A stretch of DNA of 64,000 bases from Tolypothrix tenuis PCC 7101 (GCF_002368295.1 NZ_AP018248.1:6375979-6439978), one strand, 5' to 3'; positions 1 through 10,319 are shown, counted from the first letter of the stretch. Notes: generated by a model not told the origin, from the letters alone. A program made the numbers and translations.

Positions 1-3000
1 AGAGAATTGACAGTGATATTACCACCATGTTTTTTAATAATGGAATAGCTAACAAATAATCCTAAACCTGTACCCCTACCTATAGGCTTAGTAGTGAAAA
101 ATGGTTCAAATATCCGTTGTTGAATATGCAAGGGAATAAAGCTGCTGGTATTGGCGATCGCAATTTTTATCTGCTCATTTTCAACTACTTCTGTACGAAT
201 CCAAATTTGTGGCTGTTCGATATTTTGTCCAGCTTCGCGAATCGCATCAATAGCATTATTCAGGATATGCAAAAATACTTGATTCATCTGTCCCGGATAG
301 CAGGTGACGGGGGGAAGATTAGCATATTGTTTAATGAGTTTTATCTCGGGTTGGTTTTTATAAGCTTGTAAGCGATTTTGCAAAATTAATACTGTACTTT
401 CGATGCCACTATGTAAATCTACTGCTTTAATCGGTGCTTCATCTAAGCGAGAAAAGTTACGTAAACTCAAGACAATCTGACGGATGCGATCGCTCCCTGA
501 TTCCATTGATTGCAAAATGTCAATTACATCTTTATAAAGAAAATCAATATCGATTTCATCTTGTTTAGCTTGAATTTTGGCAGAAGGTTGAGGATATTCT
601 TGCTGGTAAAGTGTGATTAAACTCATCAAGTCGGCAATGTAATTTTCTAAATGGTCGATATTGCCCTTAATAAAACTGATAGGATTGTTAATTTCGTGAG
701 CAATTCCTGCTACTAATTGCCCCAATGATGACATCTTTTCAGAATGAATTAATTGAGCATGGGTTTTTTGTAGATGTTGCAATGTATCTTCTAAATCTTG
801 AGCTTTTTGATTGAGTGCCTGGGTTTTTTGCTCTACTTCTGCTTCTAGATTTTGGGAATAATTAGCGATTTGTTGATACAGTCGAGCATTTTCTAAAGAA
901 ATGGCAGCTTGGGTACAAAGAAAATCTAAAATCAGGATGCGATCGCTCGTAAATACACCACTGGTAGAACGATTCTTCAAATACAAAATCCCAATCAAAT
1001 GTCCTTGATGGAGAATTGGCAAGCACAAGATACTTTTAGGTTGCTGTTGAGTGAAATATTCATCAATGACAGGTAAATCTGTTTTCAGATGCTCAATTAC
1101 TACAACTTCTTGGCTATTTTTAACATACTGAATCAGCTTGACTGGTATATTACAGTTTCCTTCTAGCGGTTGCGAGCAAAGTTCTGTAGTTTCTGGTGTT
1201 GCAATGGCTTGGAGATACCAATTACCATCACTATGGGGTAAGATTAAAGCACAGCGATCACCACCAGAGTTTTGCAGAATAATTTGAGTTAATTGGCGCA
1301 GTAGTTCATCAAAATGAATTGTACTCGAAAGAGTTTGAGAAGCTTTGAGAACGGCAGCAAAATCTAGAGCTGTGTTGAGACTCTGACTAGCAGCTTGGGT
1401 AACATTTGTAGAAGCATGAACTGAGGTGCGGGAAGTAGCAAGAGTTGCCAGATTTTCTAGGGGATTCCAGCTTTGGCTGGCTGGCTGTAAAACTGGGCGT
1501 AGTAAATCGGGGTAGCGATTGGCTAAATCATCGGTTTTGGCTTTTGCACCCCAACGGGAATAGCAATAATAAGCTGACTGCATATAACCCGCAGCTACAT
1601 TTTCTTTACCCCAATCAAGGTAAAATTTAGCGGCAAGTTCGTTTGCTAAGGCTTCTTCTTGCAGGTAGCCGTTGTCTTTAGCTCCTGCTATGGCACGATC
1701 ATAGAGTTCCATTGCTGTGTAAGAATTACCAGACACGCGACAACATTCAGCTTCTACTAAATGCAATTTATGTAAATGATTATTGGGGGCATAATCTGCA
1801 TATTGCTTGAGTTTTGTTTGATGACTTTGAACGCGCTGCCAAATATGAGATGATTCTTCAGTCACAGATTTTAAGATTGCCAACTGCGCTAAAGCATCAT
1901 AAAAAGGCAGCAAAACGCTAACAAATAATCCTGGTACGCCATCTAAATATTGTTCAGCAAGAGTGGCTTGGGCGATCGCTTGTTCGTATTCGCCAAACAA
2001 GTAGCAGAGAATTACTTTGTTAATTTGTACATGATAAACAGCCGGGCGATCGTTAACTTGTTGGTGTTGGGGTAACATCAAATCTTCGTTGTAGACATCA
2101 CCAACCAAACGATAAGGAACTTGACTGTCACCTAGTAAATTTAAAACCGCTTGGTGATAAGCTTTGTGATAATTCAAGGCTGTGGTTTGTTTTAGTTCTG
2201 CGATCGCTATCCCATAGGTGGCTAATTCTGCTTCTAATTCTGTCAATTCTTTACCAACACAGTAAGATTGGAAACTATAGCCAAATATGCACCATACCGC
2301 CCATTCTAAATCCCCCGTTGTCAATCCACTTTGATAACCTGTGAGTAAAGATTCTAGGGTTTTTTGCAGAGGATCTTGCCAATGTCTAATAAAATTGTTG
2401 AATACAGCTGTGATTTTGGCACGTAGTTCTTCAGCCGAGAATTGCTCTATTAAATTTAATGCTAGTTGCCCAAATTGATAGCTTGTTTCTACAGCACCAG
2501 TAAAAGCACAAAGAATTAAGCCATAATTTGCATAAGCAAAAGCCGATAAGGTAGTATTACCATATTCAATTGATAAGTTAACCTGCTTACCGATAATTAT
2601 GGGTAACATTTCGGGACAGCCATTATAAGCAGTACCAAACATACTCGACAAAATGCGAATTGCTGCTTTGGTGCGCGCATCTGTCATTAAAGGCAAATTA
2701 ACTAATTCTAAGGGTTCTTTTCCTGCTAATATCTGATGAGTTTCCCCCATCGCTTTACCGATATCTTCTGGTGTGGGATAGGCAGGAATATCTATACCCA
2801 AATCATGGAGAATAGACAAAGCTGTATCTAATCCTAACCGCAGTTGATTCTTGGCAACACAAGCTAAAATTTTGGTTTCATAAATTGGTACACTATCTAA
2901 AATATTATTGACGTATGTAAGAACAATTTCCGCTAATTGTTCCATCTGCTCAAAATCAGTATTAAGATAAGCAGCTTCCACTGCTTCTGTATATACTGCG

Positions 3001-5399
3001 AGCATTAATTCATAAAATTCTTGCCAATTATGATTTGCTAACAATGTTCTCGCTATGCTGTAATAATCTACTGCGGCGGCATAAGCTGTGGCGTGTTTAG
3101 CTCTGCGCCCAGCAATTAACGCCAATTCAGCTAATTTTCTTTGCTCTTGGTAATCAGTAATTAAATCAATTCCTAATTTAAATTGATTAACTATATCAAA
3201 GATTTTTTCAGTAATTTCTGTTGGGTTTGTATATTTCAGTAACAGTTGCCCAATTGTGAGATGAGTAGTTTGTTTTTGCTCGATGGGAATTAGCGAATAA
3301 GCCGCTTGTTGAACGCGATCGTGTAAAAATCGATAGGTAGCGTTTTCATTATTTGTATTATCTACATCTGCGCGATCGCCGATTAAATAAAATTTATAAA
3401 CTTCGCTTTGGGGCAAAATTAACCCTAACTCTAAAGCCTTCCATAAGGCAGTAGCAACTGTAGTTTCTGATTGCTCCGAAATAATTACTAATGTCTCCAA
3501 ATCAAATTGATTACCAATACAAGCCGCTAGTTTTAATACTTCCTGTGTCTCAACTGGCAGTTTTTGCAATTGCTGCGCCATAAACTGTACTACATCATCT
3601 GTTAATGCCGCAGCGCTTACCTGAGTAATATCACATTGCCAATATCTAGTTTGGGAATCAAATGTAATCAATCCATCTTGATGTAATGCTTTCAAAAATT
3701 GGGTGGCAAAAAAAGGATTACCTTGAGTTTTTTGATAGATCAATTCTGTTAATGGTTGCGCCAATATCGCGGCACAATGCAAAGTATCGGCTACTAACTG
3801 ATTCAAACTTGGCTGTGATAAGGGCTTTAAGGTAATAGTATTCACCTTGGCTTGAGCTTTGGCAATCGCATCTAAAGTCAACATCAAAGGATGCGCCGCA
3901 AAAACTTCATTATCTCGATAAGCACCAATTAATAATAAATGCCCTGTGGATGATTCACCCATCAATAATTCAATCAACTTCAGCGACGCAGAATCAGCCC
4001 ATTGCAAATCATCTAAAAATATCACTAAAGGATGTTCTGGGGTGGTAAAAACTTGAATGAATTTCTCAAAGAGTAAGTTAAACCGATTTTGGGCAGATAT
4101 ACCTGATAATTCTGCTGCTGGTGATTGTGCGCCAATAATCCGTTCTAGTTCCGGAATTACCTCAATAATTACTTGGGCATTATCTCCTAAAGCAGCCAGA
4201 ATTTTAGTTTTCCAAATTTGCAATTGAGTATCAGATTCCGCCAGTAATTGCCCCATTAAATCGCGGAATACTTGCACAAAAGCAGAGAAGGGAATATTAC
4301 GATTAAATTGGTCAAATTTACCTTTAATAAAATAGCCTTTTTGACGGGTTATCGGCTTATGGACTTCATTAACAACAGCTGTTTTCCCAATACCCGAAAA
4401 TCCCGCCACCAGCATCATTTCTGAATTACCATTGGCAATGCGCTCAAACGCTTTTAGCAAAGTGCTAACTTCCGCTTCACGCCCATATAATTTCTCCGGA
4501 ATCAGGAAGCGATCGCACACATCCCGCTTGCCAATTTCAAAGTCTGTAATAATGCCATGATTTTTTAATTGAGATAAACAATTTTCTAAATCATGCTTTA
4601 ATCCCAAAGCACTTTGATATCTATCCTCAGCATTTTTCGCCAACAATTTCATCACAATATCAGAAATTGCTTTTGGTATCTCTTCACTGTTTCCTAATTC
4701 CTGAGGATTTTTCGCTAGATGACAATGCACTAACTCCATCGGATCATCACAAACAAATGGCAATTCCCCACTCAATAATTCATAAAATGTCACACCCAAC
4801 GCATAATAATCACTACGGTAGTCTATACCTCTGTTCATCCTCCCAGTTTGTTCGGGTGCAATATAAGCGAGTGTCCCTTCTAAGACATTGGGATTCTTAA
4901 TTTCTGGGCTTTCTTTGGGTAAAAGAGAAGCAATACTAAAGTCAATCAGGTGAACTTGTTTTGTCTGGGGATTAATTAGAATATTTGCTGGTTTAATATC
5001 TTTATGAATAACAAGGTTGTGATGTAATTCTTGGAGAATACTAGTTAATTGAATAGCAATACTCAAAAATTCTAGTAGAGAAAGATGAGTATTTTTAACG
5101 TATTCTTGTAAAGAAATATCTCCTGTATATGGCATCGCTAGAATATAACCATTGTTATATGTTTCTAGCGATAGTGGCTGAATAATACCAGGAAAGTTGA
5201 GATGTTTGCTAATTATATATTGGTTACGAAATTGCAATAGTTCGTGGAAACTGGGATATTCAGCAGCCAACATTTTAATGATGACTGCAAGTGAATCGGA
5301 TTCTCGAATAGCATGATATACATTTGTTCTAGCGCCCACATATAGTTGAGAAACAATTTGATATCCAGGAATAATCGGGGTGTAATTTTCATTAGTCAT
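1..5399 (-). CDS. Ser/Thr kinase - AAA ATPase - GAF - histidine kinase, partial (HstK-type)
   Basis: Giant signalling protein of about 1800 residues whose last residues run off the left edge of the window. The frame is open throughout from the ATG. In order: a Ser/Thr protein kinase domain (about 1-270) with catalytic loop IHKDIKPAN near residue 130 and a DFS instead of DFG; an AAA-type ATPase domain with Walker A GFSGIGKT near 333; a long helical middle region; a GAF domain (about 1355-1480); an H-box HEINNP near 1570; and an ATP-binding box GRGTGLGL near 1775. This order matches the HstK family of heterocystous cyanobacteria, in which both kinase types sit on one cytoplasmic chain. Inputs and partners are unknown. 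No operon partner is visible. The domain order is certain; the biological role is not. Confidence 0.93.
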   Translation of the reverse strand, partial: MTNENYTPIIPGYQIVSQLYVGARTNVYHAIRESDSLAVIIKMLAAEYPSFHELLQFRNQYIISKHLNFPGIIQPLSLETYNNGYILAMPYTGDISLQEYVKNTHLSLLEFLSIAIQLTSILQELHHNLVIHKDIKPANILINPQTKQVHLIDFSIASLLPKESPEIKNPNVLEGTLAYIAPEQTGRMNRGIDYRSDYYALGVTFYELLSGELPFVCDDPMELVHCHLAKNPQELGNSEEIPKAISDIVMKLLAKNAEDRYQSALGLKHDLENCLSQLKNHGIITDFEIGKRDVCDRFLIPEKLYGREAEVSTLLKAFERIANGNSEMMLVAGFSGIGKTAVVNEVHKPITRQKGYFIKGKFDQFNRNIPFSAFVQVFRDLMGQLLAESDTQLQIWKTKILAALGDNAQVIIEVIPELERIIGAQSPAAELSGISAQNRFNLLFEKFIQVFTTPEHPLVIFLDDLQWADSASLKLIELLMGESSTGHLLLIGAYRDNEVFAAHPLMLTLDAIAKAQAKVNTITLKPLSQPSLNQLVADTLHCAAILAQPLTELIYQKTQGNPFFATQFLKALHQDGLITFDSQTRYWQCDITQVSAAALTDDVVQFMAQQLQKLPVETQEVLKLAACIGNQFDLETLVIISEQSETTVATALWKALELGLILPQSEVYKFYLIGDRADVDNTNNENATYRFLHDRVQQAAYSLIPIEQKQTTHLTIGQLLLKYTNPTEITEKIFDIVNQFKLGIDLITDYQEQRKLAELALIAGRRAKHATAYAAAVDYYSIARTLLANHNWQEFYELMLAVYTEAVEAAYLNTDFEQMEQLAEIVLTYVNNILDSVPIYETKILACVAKNQLRLGLDTALSILHDLGIDIPAYPTPEDIGKAMGETHQILAGKEPLELVNLPLMTDARTKAAIRILSSMFGTAYNGCPEMLPIIIGKQVNLSIEYGNTTLSAFAYANYGLILCAFTGAVETSYQFGQLALNLIEQFSAEELRAKITAVFNNFIRHWQDPLQKTLESLLTGYQSGLTTGDLEWAVWCIFGYSFQSYCVGKELTELEAELATYGIAIAELKQTTALNYHKAYHQAVLNLLGDSQVPYRLVGDVYNEDLMLPQHQQVNDRPAVYHVQINKVILCYLFGEYEQAIAQATLAEQYLDGVPGLFVSVLLPFYDALAQLAILKSVTEESSHIWQRVQSHQTKLKQYADYAPNNHLHKLHLVEAECCRVSGNSYTAMELYDRAIAGAKDNGYLQEEALANELAAKFYLDWGKENVAAGYMQSAYYCYSRWGAKAKTDDLANRYPDLLRPVLQPASQSWNPLENLATLATSRTSVHASTNVTQAASQSLNTALDFAAVLKASQTLSSTIHFDELLRQLTQIILQNSGGDRCALILPHSDGNWYLQAIATPETTELCSQPLEGNCNIPVKLIQYVKNSQEVVVIEHLKTDLPVIDEYFTQQQPKSILCLPILHQGHLIGILYLKNRSTSGVFTSDRILILDFLCTQAAISLENARLYQQIANYSQNLEAEVEQKTQALNQKAQDLEDTLQHLQKTHAQLIHSEKMSSLGQLVAGIAHEINNPISFIKGNIDHLENYIADLMSLITLYQQEYPQPSAKIQAKQDEIDIDFLYKDVIDILQSMESGSDRIRQIVLSLRNFSRLDEAPIKAVDLHSGIESTVLILQNRLQAYKNQPEIKLIKQYANLPPVTCYPGQMNQVFLHILNNAIDAIREAGQNIEQPQIWIRTEVVENEQIKIAIANTSSFIPLHIQQRIFEPFFTTKPIGRGTGLGLFVSYSIIKKHGGNITVNS

Positions 5400-5900
5400 C
5401 TCAACATACCTCGTAGCACAAGCTGGTATTACTTTCTTAAATAAGTATTCCCATTACCTAGATGTTGGCTAACAAGAAGGATGAAGTATGTACCCCTATG
5501 GGGAAATAAGCTAGGCGTAGCGTCTTTACTGGAGAAGGCTAAAGTATGAAATGCAGAGGTATAAGACTCATATTTGATTTTTGAAGTTCACGTAGGATGC
5601 GTTAGTAACGGATCAGCCAAAGCTATTTTGAGATTTTTTTCAAAAATCACATTGTATTCCTATATATGAAATAGGTTTTGATGGATTTAAAATGGTAGCT
5701 TTATTATCGCTGTGTTGTCATAGCACTTGAGCATTAAACAAAACTTGAGATAAAGTATTAAAAACAAAAATATAAATCAAAGTTCAAATTTAGCCCTTAG
5801 GGTGTGTTTTTATAATCAAAAAGTAGGTTGGTTTAACCTTAGTGCAAGCTAACCCAGCATCAAAATCGTTCTTCTCTAGCCCGCATTTTCAATACAGTGT
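5400..5900. other. Intergenic region between divergent genes
   Basis: About 500 bases between the giant kinase (leftward) and the BMP-type gene (rightward), so both promoters should lie here. The only structure I recognise is a copy of the GTAGGATGCGTTAG repeat. The second half is AT-rich and I see no short gene. Confidence 0.6.
5561..5617. repeat. Dispersed repeat, copy 1 (ATAAGACTCATATTTG ... GTAGGATGCGTTAG)
   Basis: Shares both its left part (ATAAGACTCATATTTGA) and its right part (GTAGGATGCGTTAG) with the copy near 53.2 kb, and the right part with an inverted copy near 8.35 kb. The palindromic half is degenerate here. Confidence 0.7.
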
Positions 5901-6962
5901 ATGACAACAAATTTTAGTCGGCGTGAATTTATCTTATTTGGTTCAGCAGCGTTTACTACTAGCCTTTTCCTCAAAGCTTGCAGTAGCAATCAAACTAGCA
6001 CACCCACAATTGCCACTACAGGCGGTACAGAAGGTTTTAAAATAGCGATCGCACTCCCGGGAATTATTACCGATAAAGCTTGGAATCAATCTGGCTATGA
6101 GGGCGTTAACCTCGCAAAGCAAAAACTGAGTGCAGAAACAGCTTATGTAGAAAAGGTAGTACAAGCCGATCAAACAGAAGTTTTAACTGATTTTGCGCGT
6201 AAAGGCTACAATCTCATTTTTGCTCACGGCGGACAATTTGATGCCGCAATAGAACAAGTCGCCTCACAATTTCCCAATACGTTTTTTGTGGGTGTGAATG
6301 GTAATCTCAAAGGAGATAATATTGCTTCTTTACGAATAGATCATCTGCAAGCTAGCTATTTATGCGGCATTATCGGCGCTTCTGTGACTAAATCTAATAA
6401 ATTAGCTTACATTGCTGGCGAAAAATTTCCTGCTACCGAAGGCGAACTGCGAGGATTTGAATTAGGCGCAAAGTCGGTGAAACCAAATATTCAAATTACT
6501 TCGACTTTTACAGGCGATTGGAATGATGTAGCTAAAGCAAAAGAAGCGACTTTGGCTTTAATTTCTTCCGGTACAGATGTGATATATCAATGGTTAGATA
6601 ATGCCTCAGCGGCAGTTTTACAAACAGCTAGCGAAAAAGGAATATACGCTTTTGGGAATACAAATGATCAATTAGATATTGCACCAAAAGCCGTTTTAAC
6701 TAGCGCCGTCAAACGTTTAGATTTAGCCATAGCTTATATAGCAGAATTAGCAAAGCAAAAACAATTAAAAGGACAAATATATACAATTGGCTTAGAAAGA
6801 CCAGATATATTATTTTTAGGAAAATTTGGGACAGCAGTACCGTCAGCAATTCAGCAAAAAGCTTTGAGTGCAAAGCAAGATATTGTGGCTCAAAAAATTA
6901 TCTTTGAAGCTTGCAAAGAAGGCGGAAAAGATACGCGCTGTGTGAAAAAAGCCGCTGTTTAA
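5901..6962 (+). CDS. BMP family substrate-binding lipoprotein
   Basis: 353-residue periplasmic binding protein of the BMP/Med/PnrA family, which in characterised members binds nucleosides or related ligands for an ABC importer. The N-terminus has a twin-arginine-like motif SRREFI, then a hydrophobic stretch and a lipobox LKAC at Cys27, so it is probably a membrane-anchored lipoprotein exported by Tat. The mature part has the family features IALPGIITDKAWNQSGYEG near the start and a C-terminal ligand-lobe segment. No permease or ATPase gene lies beside it, so its transporter must be elsewhere or it acts as a sensor protein. The ATG start gives a complete signal peptide. Ligand is inferred from the family only. 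Confidence 0.85.
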   Translation: MTTNFSRREFILFGSAAFTTSLFLKACSSNQTSTPTIATTGGTEGFKIAIALPGIITDKAWNQSGYEGVNLAKQKLSAETAYVEKVVQADQTEVLTDFARKGYNLIFAHGGQFDAAIEQVASQFPNTFFVGVNGNLKGDNIASLRIDHLQASYLCGIIGASVTKSNKLAYIAGEKFPATEGELRGFELGAKSVKPNIQITSTFTGDWNDVAKAKEATLALISSGTDVIYQWLDNASAAVLQTASEKGIYAFGNTNDQLDIAPKAVLTSAVKRLDLAIAYIAELAKQKQLKGQIYTIGLERPDILFLGKFGTAVPSAIQQKALSAKQDIVAQKIIFEACKEGGKDTRCVKKAAV

Positions 6963-6993
6963 ATTGTAGTATTCGATGTGTGTTGTACAAAAA

Positions 6994-7091
6994 CCCTCGC
7001 CCTCATCCCCTAACCCCTTCTCCCCCTGGAGAAGGGGAATTAAATCTCTTGCTCCCCTCTCCTGGTGGGAGAGGGGCTGGGGGTGAGGGCG
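6994..7091. repeat. MITE-like palindromic repeat (CGCCCTCA ends)
   Basis: Terminal inverted repeats CGCCCTCA / TGAGGGCG bound a C/G-rich element containing two internal hairpins (CCCCTTCTCC with GGAGAAGGGG, and CCCCTCTC with GAGAGGGG). It lies directly after the BMP-type gene and could also stop its transcript. Open frames crossing it are artefacts of the repeat. Confidence 0.8.
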
Positions 7092-7220
7092 AAACATTGC
7101 AACCAAGAGGGTTTCACGTTAAGTTGACACCACTGAGCAGTGCTGTACCCCTACCTGTTTGTTGCTTGATTTTTATACTACAAGTATACTACAAAAAATA
7201 TAAGCGTAGTTTTACTATTT

Positions 7221-8297
7221 ATGAATACAGTGGATAGCAACATCACAGACTGGACTTATCTCAGTTATGATAAAATTCCCGAAAACTTCAATAAATTGGG
7301 TTTGACAGAATCCGACTATCGCTTGTTTAACAAAACAGATTGGGTGGTAACGGAGAAAATTCATGGTGCGAACTTTGGGATATGTACTGATGGTTTTGAG
7401 GTACGCTTTGCCAAAAGAAAGGAGTTTTTACAGCCAGGGGAAGATTTTTTTGGCTATCAATCTCTACAAACTAAATTAGTCTTTCAGGCGCAAGAAATTT
7501 TTAGAATTTTGCAATCTGACACTCAGTTGCAAAAAATATATATTTATGGAGAATTATTTGGTGGTGAGTATCCTCACCCTGATGTACCCGCTATCAGCCA
7601 TGTGCAGGCTGTGCAAACTGGTGTTTATTATTCACCAAAAATAGAATACTCTGCTTTTGATATTGTAGTGGTGCAGGGTGATAAAGCGGCAGAAAAATAC
7701 TATTTAGATTATGAAATAGCACTCAAACTATTTCAGCAAGTAGGAATGATGGCATCTGCACCGTTATTTATCGGTAAATATCATGATGCCTTAGCATATA
7801 ACATCGAGTTTGAATCTACAATTCCAGCAATTTTAGGTTTACCTAAATTACATTTTGCTAATAAGGCTGAAGGAGTAGTAATTAAACCTCTTCATTCTAT
7901 TTATGTGGAGACTTCTAAACAGAAAATCCGTCCAATTATTAAGCAGAAAATTCCGGAGTTTGCTGAAGATAGCCGATTTCACCAAGCACAAAAGTGGACT
8001 GTAAAACAACAGCCTATACTACAACAACAGATAAGTCTTGAAGAAGAATTAAGCCAAGAAATGCTGGCGTTGGTTACACCTACGAGATTGAACAATGTTA
8101 TTTCTAAATTTGGTAGGGTTGCTGCTAACAATACAAAACAGCGTCAACAATTAGTGGAATTATTAGTAAAAGATGTTTTAGAAAGTTTCCAAGAAGAGTA
8201 TGCAAGTATTTTTACTTCTTTAGAACCTACGATTCAGCAAAGTATGATTGAGCAACTGAATCAAGCATCACAACAGCTAGTTGATGCACAATTATAA
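7221..8297 (+). CDS. RNA ligase, T4 Rnl2 family
   Basis: 358-residue ATP-dependent polynucleotide ligase of the Rnl2 type, which seals nicked RNA by lysine adenylylation, AMP transfer to a 5' phosphate and sealing. Motif I is EKIHGANF near residue 48, with the nucleotidyl-accepting Lys; motif Ia/III-like FAKRKEFL and YGELFGGEYPHP follow; motif IV is AEGVVIKPL near residue 215, and KIRPIIKQK fits motif V. The C-terminal 130 residues are helical, as in Rnl2 enzymes. No polynucleotide kinase, Hen1 or RtcB gene is adjacent, so it is not in a recognisable repair operon. The gene is more AT-rich than its neighbours. Family assignment is firm; the RNA substrate is unknown. Confidence 0.88.
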   Translation: MNTVDSNITDWTYLSYDKIPENFNKLGLTESDYRLFNKTDWVVTEKIHGANFGICTDGFEVRFAKRKEFLQPGEDFFGYQSLQTKLVFQAQEIFRILQSDTQLQKIYIYGELFGGEYPHPDVPAISHVQAVQTGVYYSPKIEYSAFDIVVVQGDKAAEKYYLDYEIALKLFQQVGMMASAPLFIGKYHDALAYNIEFESTIPAILGLPKLHFANKAEGVVIKPLHSIYVETSKQKIRPIIKQKIPEFAEDSRFHQAQKWTVKQQPILQQQISLEEELSQEMLALVTPTRLNNVISKFGRVAANNTKQRQQLVELLVKDVLESFQEEYASIFTSLEPTIQQSMIEQLNQASQQLVDAQL

Positions 8298-8336
8298 AGT
8301 TTTTCATTCACATAAAAAAGAGACAATTAGCGTTGG

Positions 8337-8416
8337 TATGGATGCGTTACGCTATCGCTAACGCATCCTACGTGAACCATATCACCAATTACCAATTACC
8401 AATTACCCATTACCAA
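8337..8416. repeat. Dispersed palindrome (GATGCGTTACGCTATCGCTAACGCATC core), copy 2, plus tandem GGTAATT repeats
   Basis: A near-perfect palindrome, GATGCGTTACG paired with CTAACGCATC, is the reverse complement of the repeat near 53.2 kb, including the flanking CCTACGTGAAC. It is followed by three to four copies of ACCAATT. Lying between convergent genes, the palindrome may serve as a bidirectional terminator. Confidence 0.75.
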
Positions 8417-8419
8417 AAT

Positions 8420-9871
8420 TCATGACTGCTTCCAAGTACCGTGAAAACCTGGAGGAATAACACTAGGTAATCCAAGTTTGCACACGGGCGTTTCATTTAG
8501 GCGATCGCTATCAAATACCCAAACTTCGCTACTATGGCTATTACCATCATAAACAACGGTTAAAAGCCAGCTTTGTGCTTGATTTTGAGCATCTTGAACA
8601 TGAATCGGTTCAGAACAATAGCGATTTTCGCCTAAATCCGCTTCGGTGAAGGTTTCTGTTTGATGATCGAAACGAGCGATCGCATTTAATATTTCTCGGT
8701 TAATATCTAATTCTGGGCGGAATGAAGACATATAGGTGTAGCGCGAAGCTTGTCCGACATTTTGCTGTGGTACACTCGGAAATTCACAAAATCTGTCTAT
8801 TAGTTCTTGAATTGCTGTCACTTTACCTGTATCTGGACGCAGATGAACTCGCGTTAAGGTACTTTTAGCAGCAGTGTGAGTTTCTCCTGAAGCTACTTCC
8901 TTGAGATATTGGTTAGTTTGAAAATCTTGATAGCGGGCAATATCAACAATTACTGTACCGCTAGCATCAACATAACCGTTAGCAAAATGCCACTGAAACC
9001 AAGGTTCGGTTTGTCCCCGGCTTACCAATGATAAGTTTTCTCGGTCAATTACCAAAACCTGAGTCCCCACTTCTGGCTGCCATTTGAGAGAATCGCTATA
9101 TGTGCTAGTTCCCAAAAGGATAGGCCAAATATTTACCCGCACAGCAGGCGCAAAAAACACAAGATACTGTCCTGCTAATACAAAATCATGAATTGCAGGA
9201 AAGCCCTCTAATGCAATCTTGGCTTTTTGCAGAATTTTGCCTGTAAAATCGCTTTTAAAAATATTAAGTATGGCATTTGGCCCGGGACTAACACCAAAGT
9301 TAAATATCTCTTTTGTTTGGTAATCAACTTTAGGATGAGCAGAATAAGGCAATCCTTTATCCAATCCGCCTAAATTATCTAAGCCTTGAGTTTCTAAGCT
9401 TTGAAGGTCGAGACTATATGGATTATCGCCTTCCCAAAGTGCCAGAAGTTTATCGGGTAACGCCAAAACTGAGGTGTTAGCGACATTTTTGATCGGTCTG
9501 CGCCATTGATTCCAAATTGGCCCCGGTGCAGTCATACCATAGTTACCATACAGCAGCTTACCTGCGGCAGTTTCATGTTGATAAGCAGCCGTTTGCACAT
9601 AGCGATAAACTCCTGTGGCTCCAGCATCGGTAAAATTTACAGCTAGAATTGCCCCATCGCCATCAAACCAATGTCCTACATGAATCCCGCCACGTTCTAG
9701 CCTTGCAGGGCCATTGCGGTAAAGGGTGCCACGTAAGCCTTCAGGAATTTTGCCAGCCAGAATCGGTAATTCGGTACACGGAAATTCTTCCGCAGGTTGG
9801 GCGATCGCATTTGCCCAAGCTTTTTTTGTTGACTTTTTTTCTATTGTCTGCATCATAAAACTCGCTTTCAC
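8420..9871 (-). CDS. Carotenoid oxygenase (apocarotenoid / carotenoid cleavage)
   Basis: 483-residue seven-bladed propeller enzyme of the RPE65/CCD family, which cleaves carotenoid or apocarotenoid double bonds with Fe(II) and O2. The opening GTLYRNGPARLERG and HWFDGDGAI are diagnostic. The four iron-binding histidines are visible at SAHP, AIHDF, WHFANGY and the C-terminal GFHGTW. Length matches cyanobacterial apocarotenoid 15,15'-oxygenase (about 490). A second possible ATG lies five codons in. It stands alone between convergent and divergent neighbours. Whether the substrate is a C40 carotenoid or an apocarotenal cannot be read from the sequence. Confidence 0.92.
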   Translation of the reverse strand: MKASFMMQTIEKKSTKKAWANAIAQPAEEFPCTELPILAGKIPEGLRGTLYRNGPARLERGGIHVGHWFDGDGAILAVNFTDAGATGVYRYVQTAAYQHETAAGKLLYGNYGMTAPGPIWNQWRRPIKNVANTSVLALPDKLLALWEGDNPYSLDLQSLETQGLDNLGGLDKGLPYSAHPKVDYQTKEIFNFGVSPGPNAILNIFKSDFTGKILQKAKIALEGFPAIHDFVLAGQYLVFFAPAVRVNIWPILLGTSTYSDSLKWQPEVGTQVLVIDRENLSLVSRGQTEPWFQWHFANGYVDASGTVIVDIARYQDFQTNQYLKEVASGETHTAAKSTLTRVHLRPDTGKVTAIQELIDRFCEFPSVPQQNVGQASRYTYMSSFRPELDINREILNAIARFDHQTETFTEADLGENRYCSEPIHVQDAQNQAQSWLLTVVYDGNSHSSEVWVFDSDRLNETPVCKLGLPSVIPPGFHGTWKQS

Positions 9872-10082
9872 AACTCAAAGGCGATTCGAGCGATCGCCTT
9901 TACATTACACTAAATCTTTTTATTTATCAGTGTATAAAATGCTTGCTGTTTCAATAACACAGGGATGCTGATATTTTTTATTTTAACGAAAGATTGGAAC
10001 GCGCCACCTTACTGCTAGATAATTTCCATGTATTGAGTCAGGGTGATCGCGCGCGCTTGATTCACTACATAATTTTGCACAG

Positions 10083-10319
10083 ATGGAACAGTTTATTGGT
10101 GTTGTCACCCAACAGGCAAACTCTTTACTGGAACAGGTTAATGTTTACCGCATTAAAATTTAAGCTTATATCTCCCAGGATAAATTTGCACAAGCAATTG
10201 CGATCGCACGTCAGATTATGGTAGAAAAGCACAGTGATATTTTATCTATCAATTCTATACTAGGTGAAGGTACTGAATTGATAATTACTATCCCACTTTT
10301 AGCTCAGACGTTCGCTTGA
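10083..10319 (+). pseudogene. Relic of a sensor histidine kinase C-terminus
   Basis: The last 45 codons before the TGA read ARQIMVEKHSDILSINS then LGEGTELIITIP, the standard end of a HATPase domain (ARQIVVEKHGG..., LGQGTEFIITIP). The G-box Gly pair is already changed to SD. An in-frame TAA interrupts the frame about 25 codons upstream, and no H-box or N/G1 boxes are present in the 200 bases before. This is therefore a decayed tail and not a gene. The rest of the 9872-10413 interval shows nothing else recognisable. Confidence 0.6.

Noticed and set aside
6843..7237. Open frames on both strands across 6.84-7.24 kb
   Set aside because: They run through a palindromic repeat and overlap the BMP-type and RNA ligase genes.
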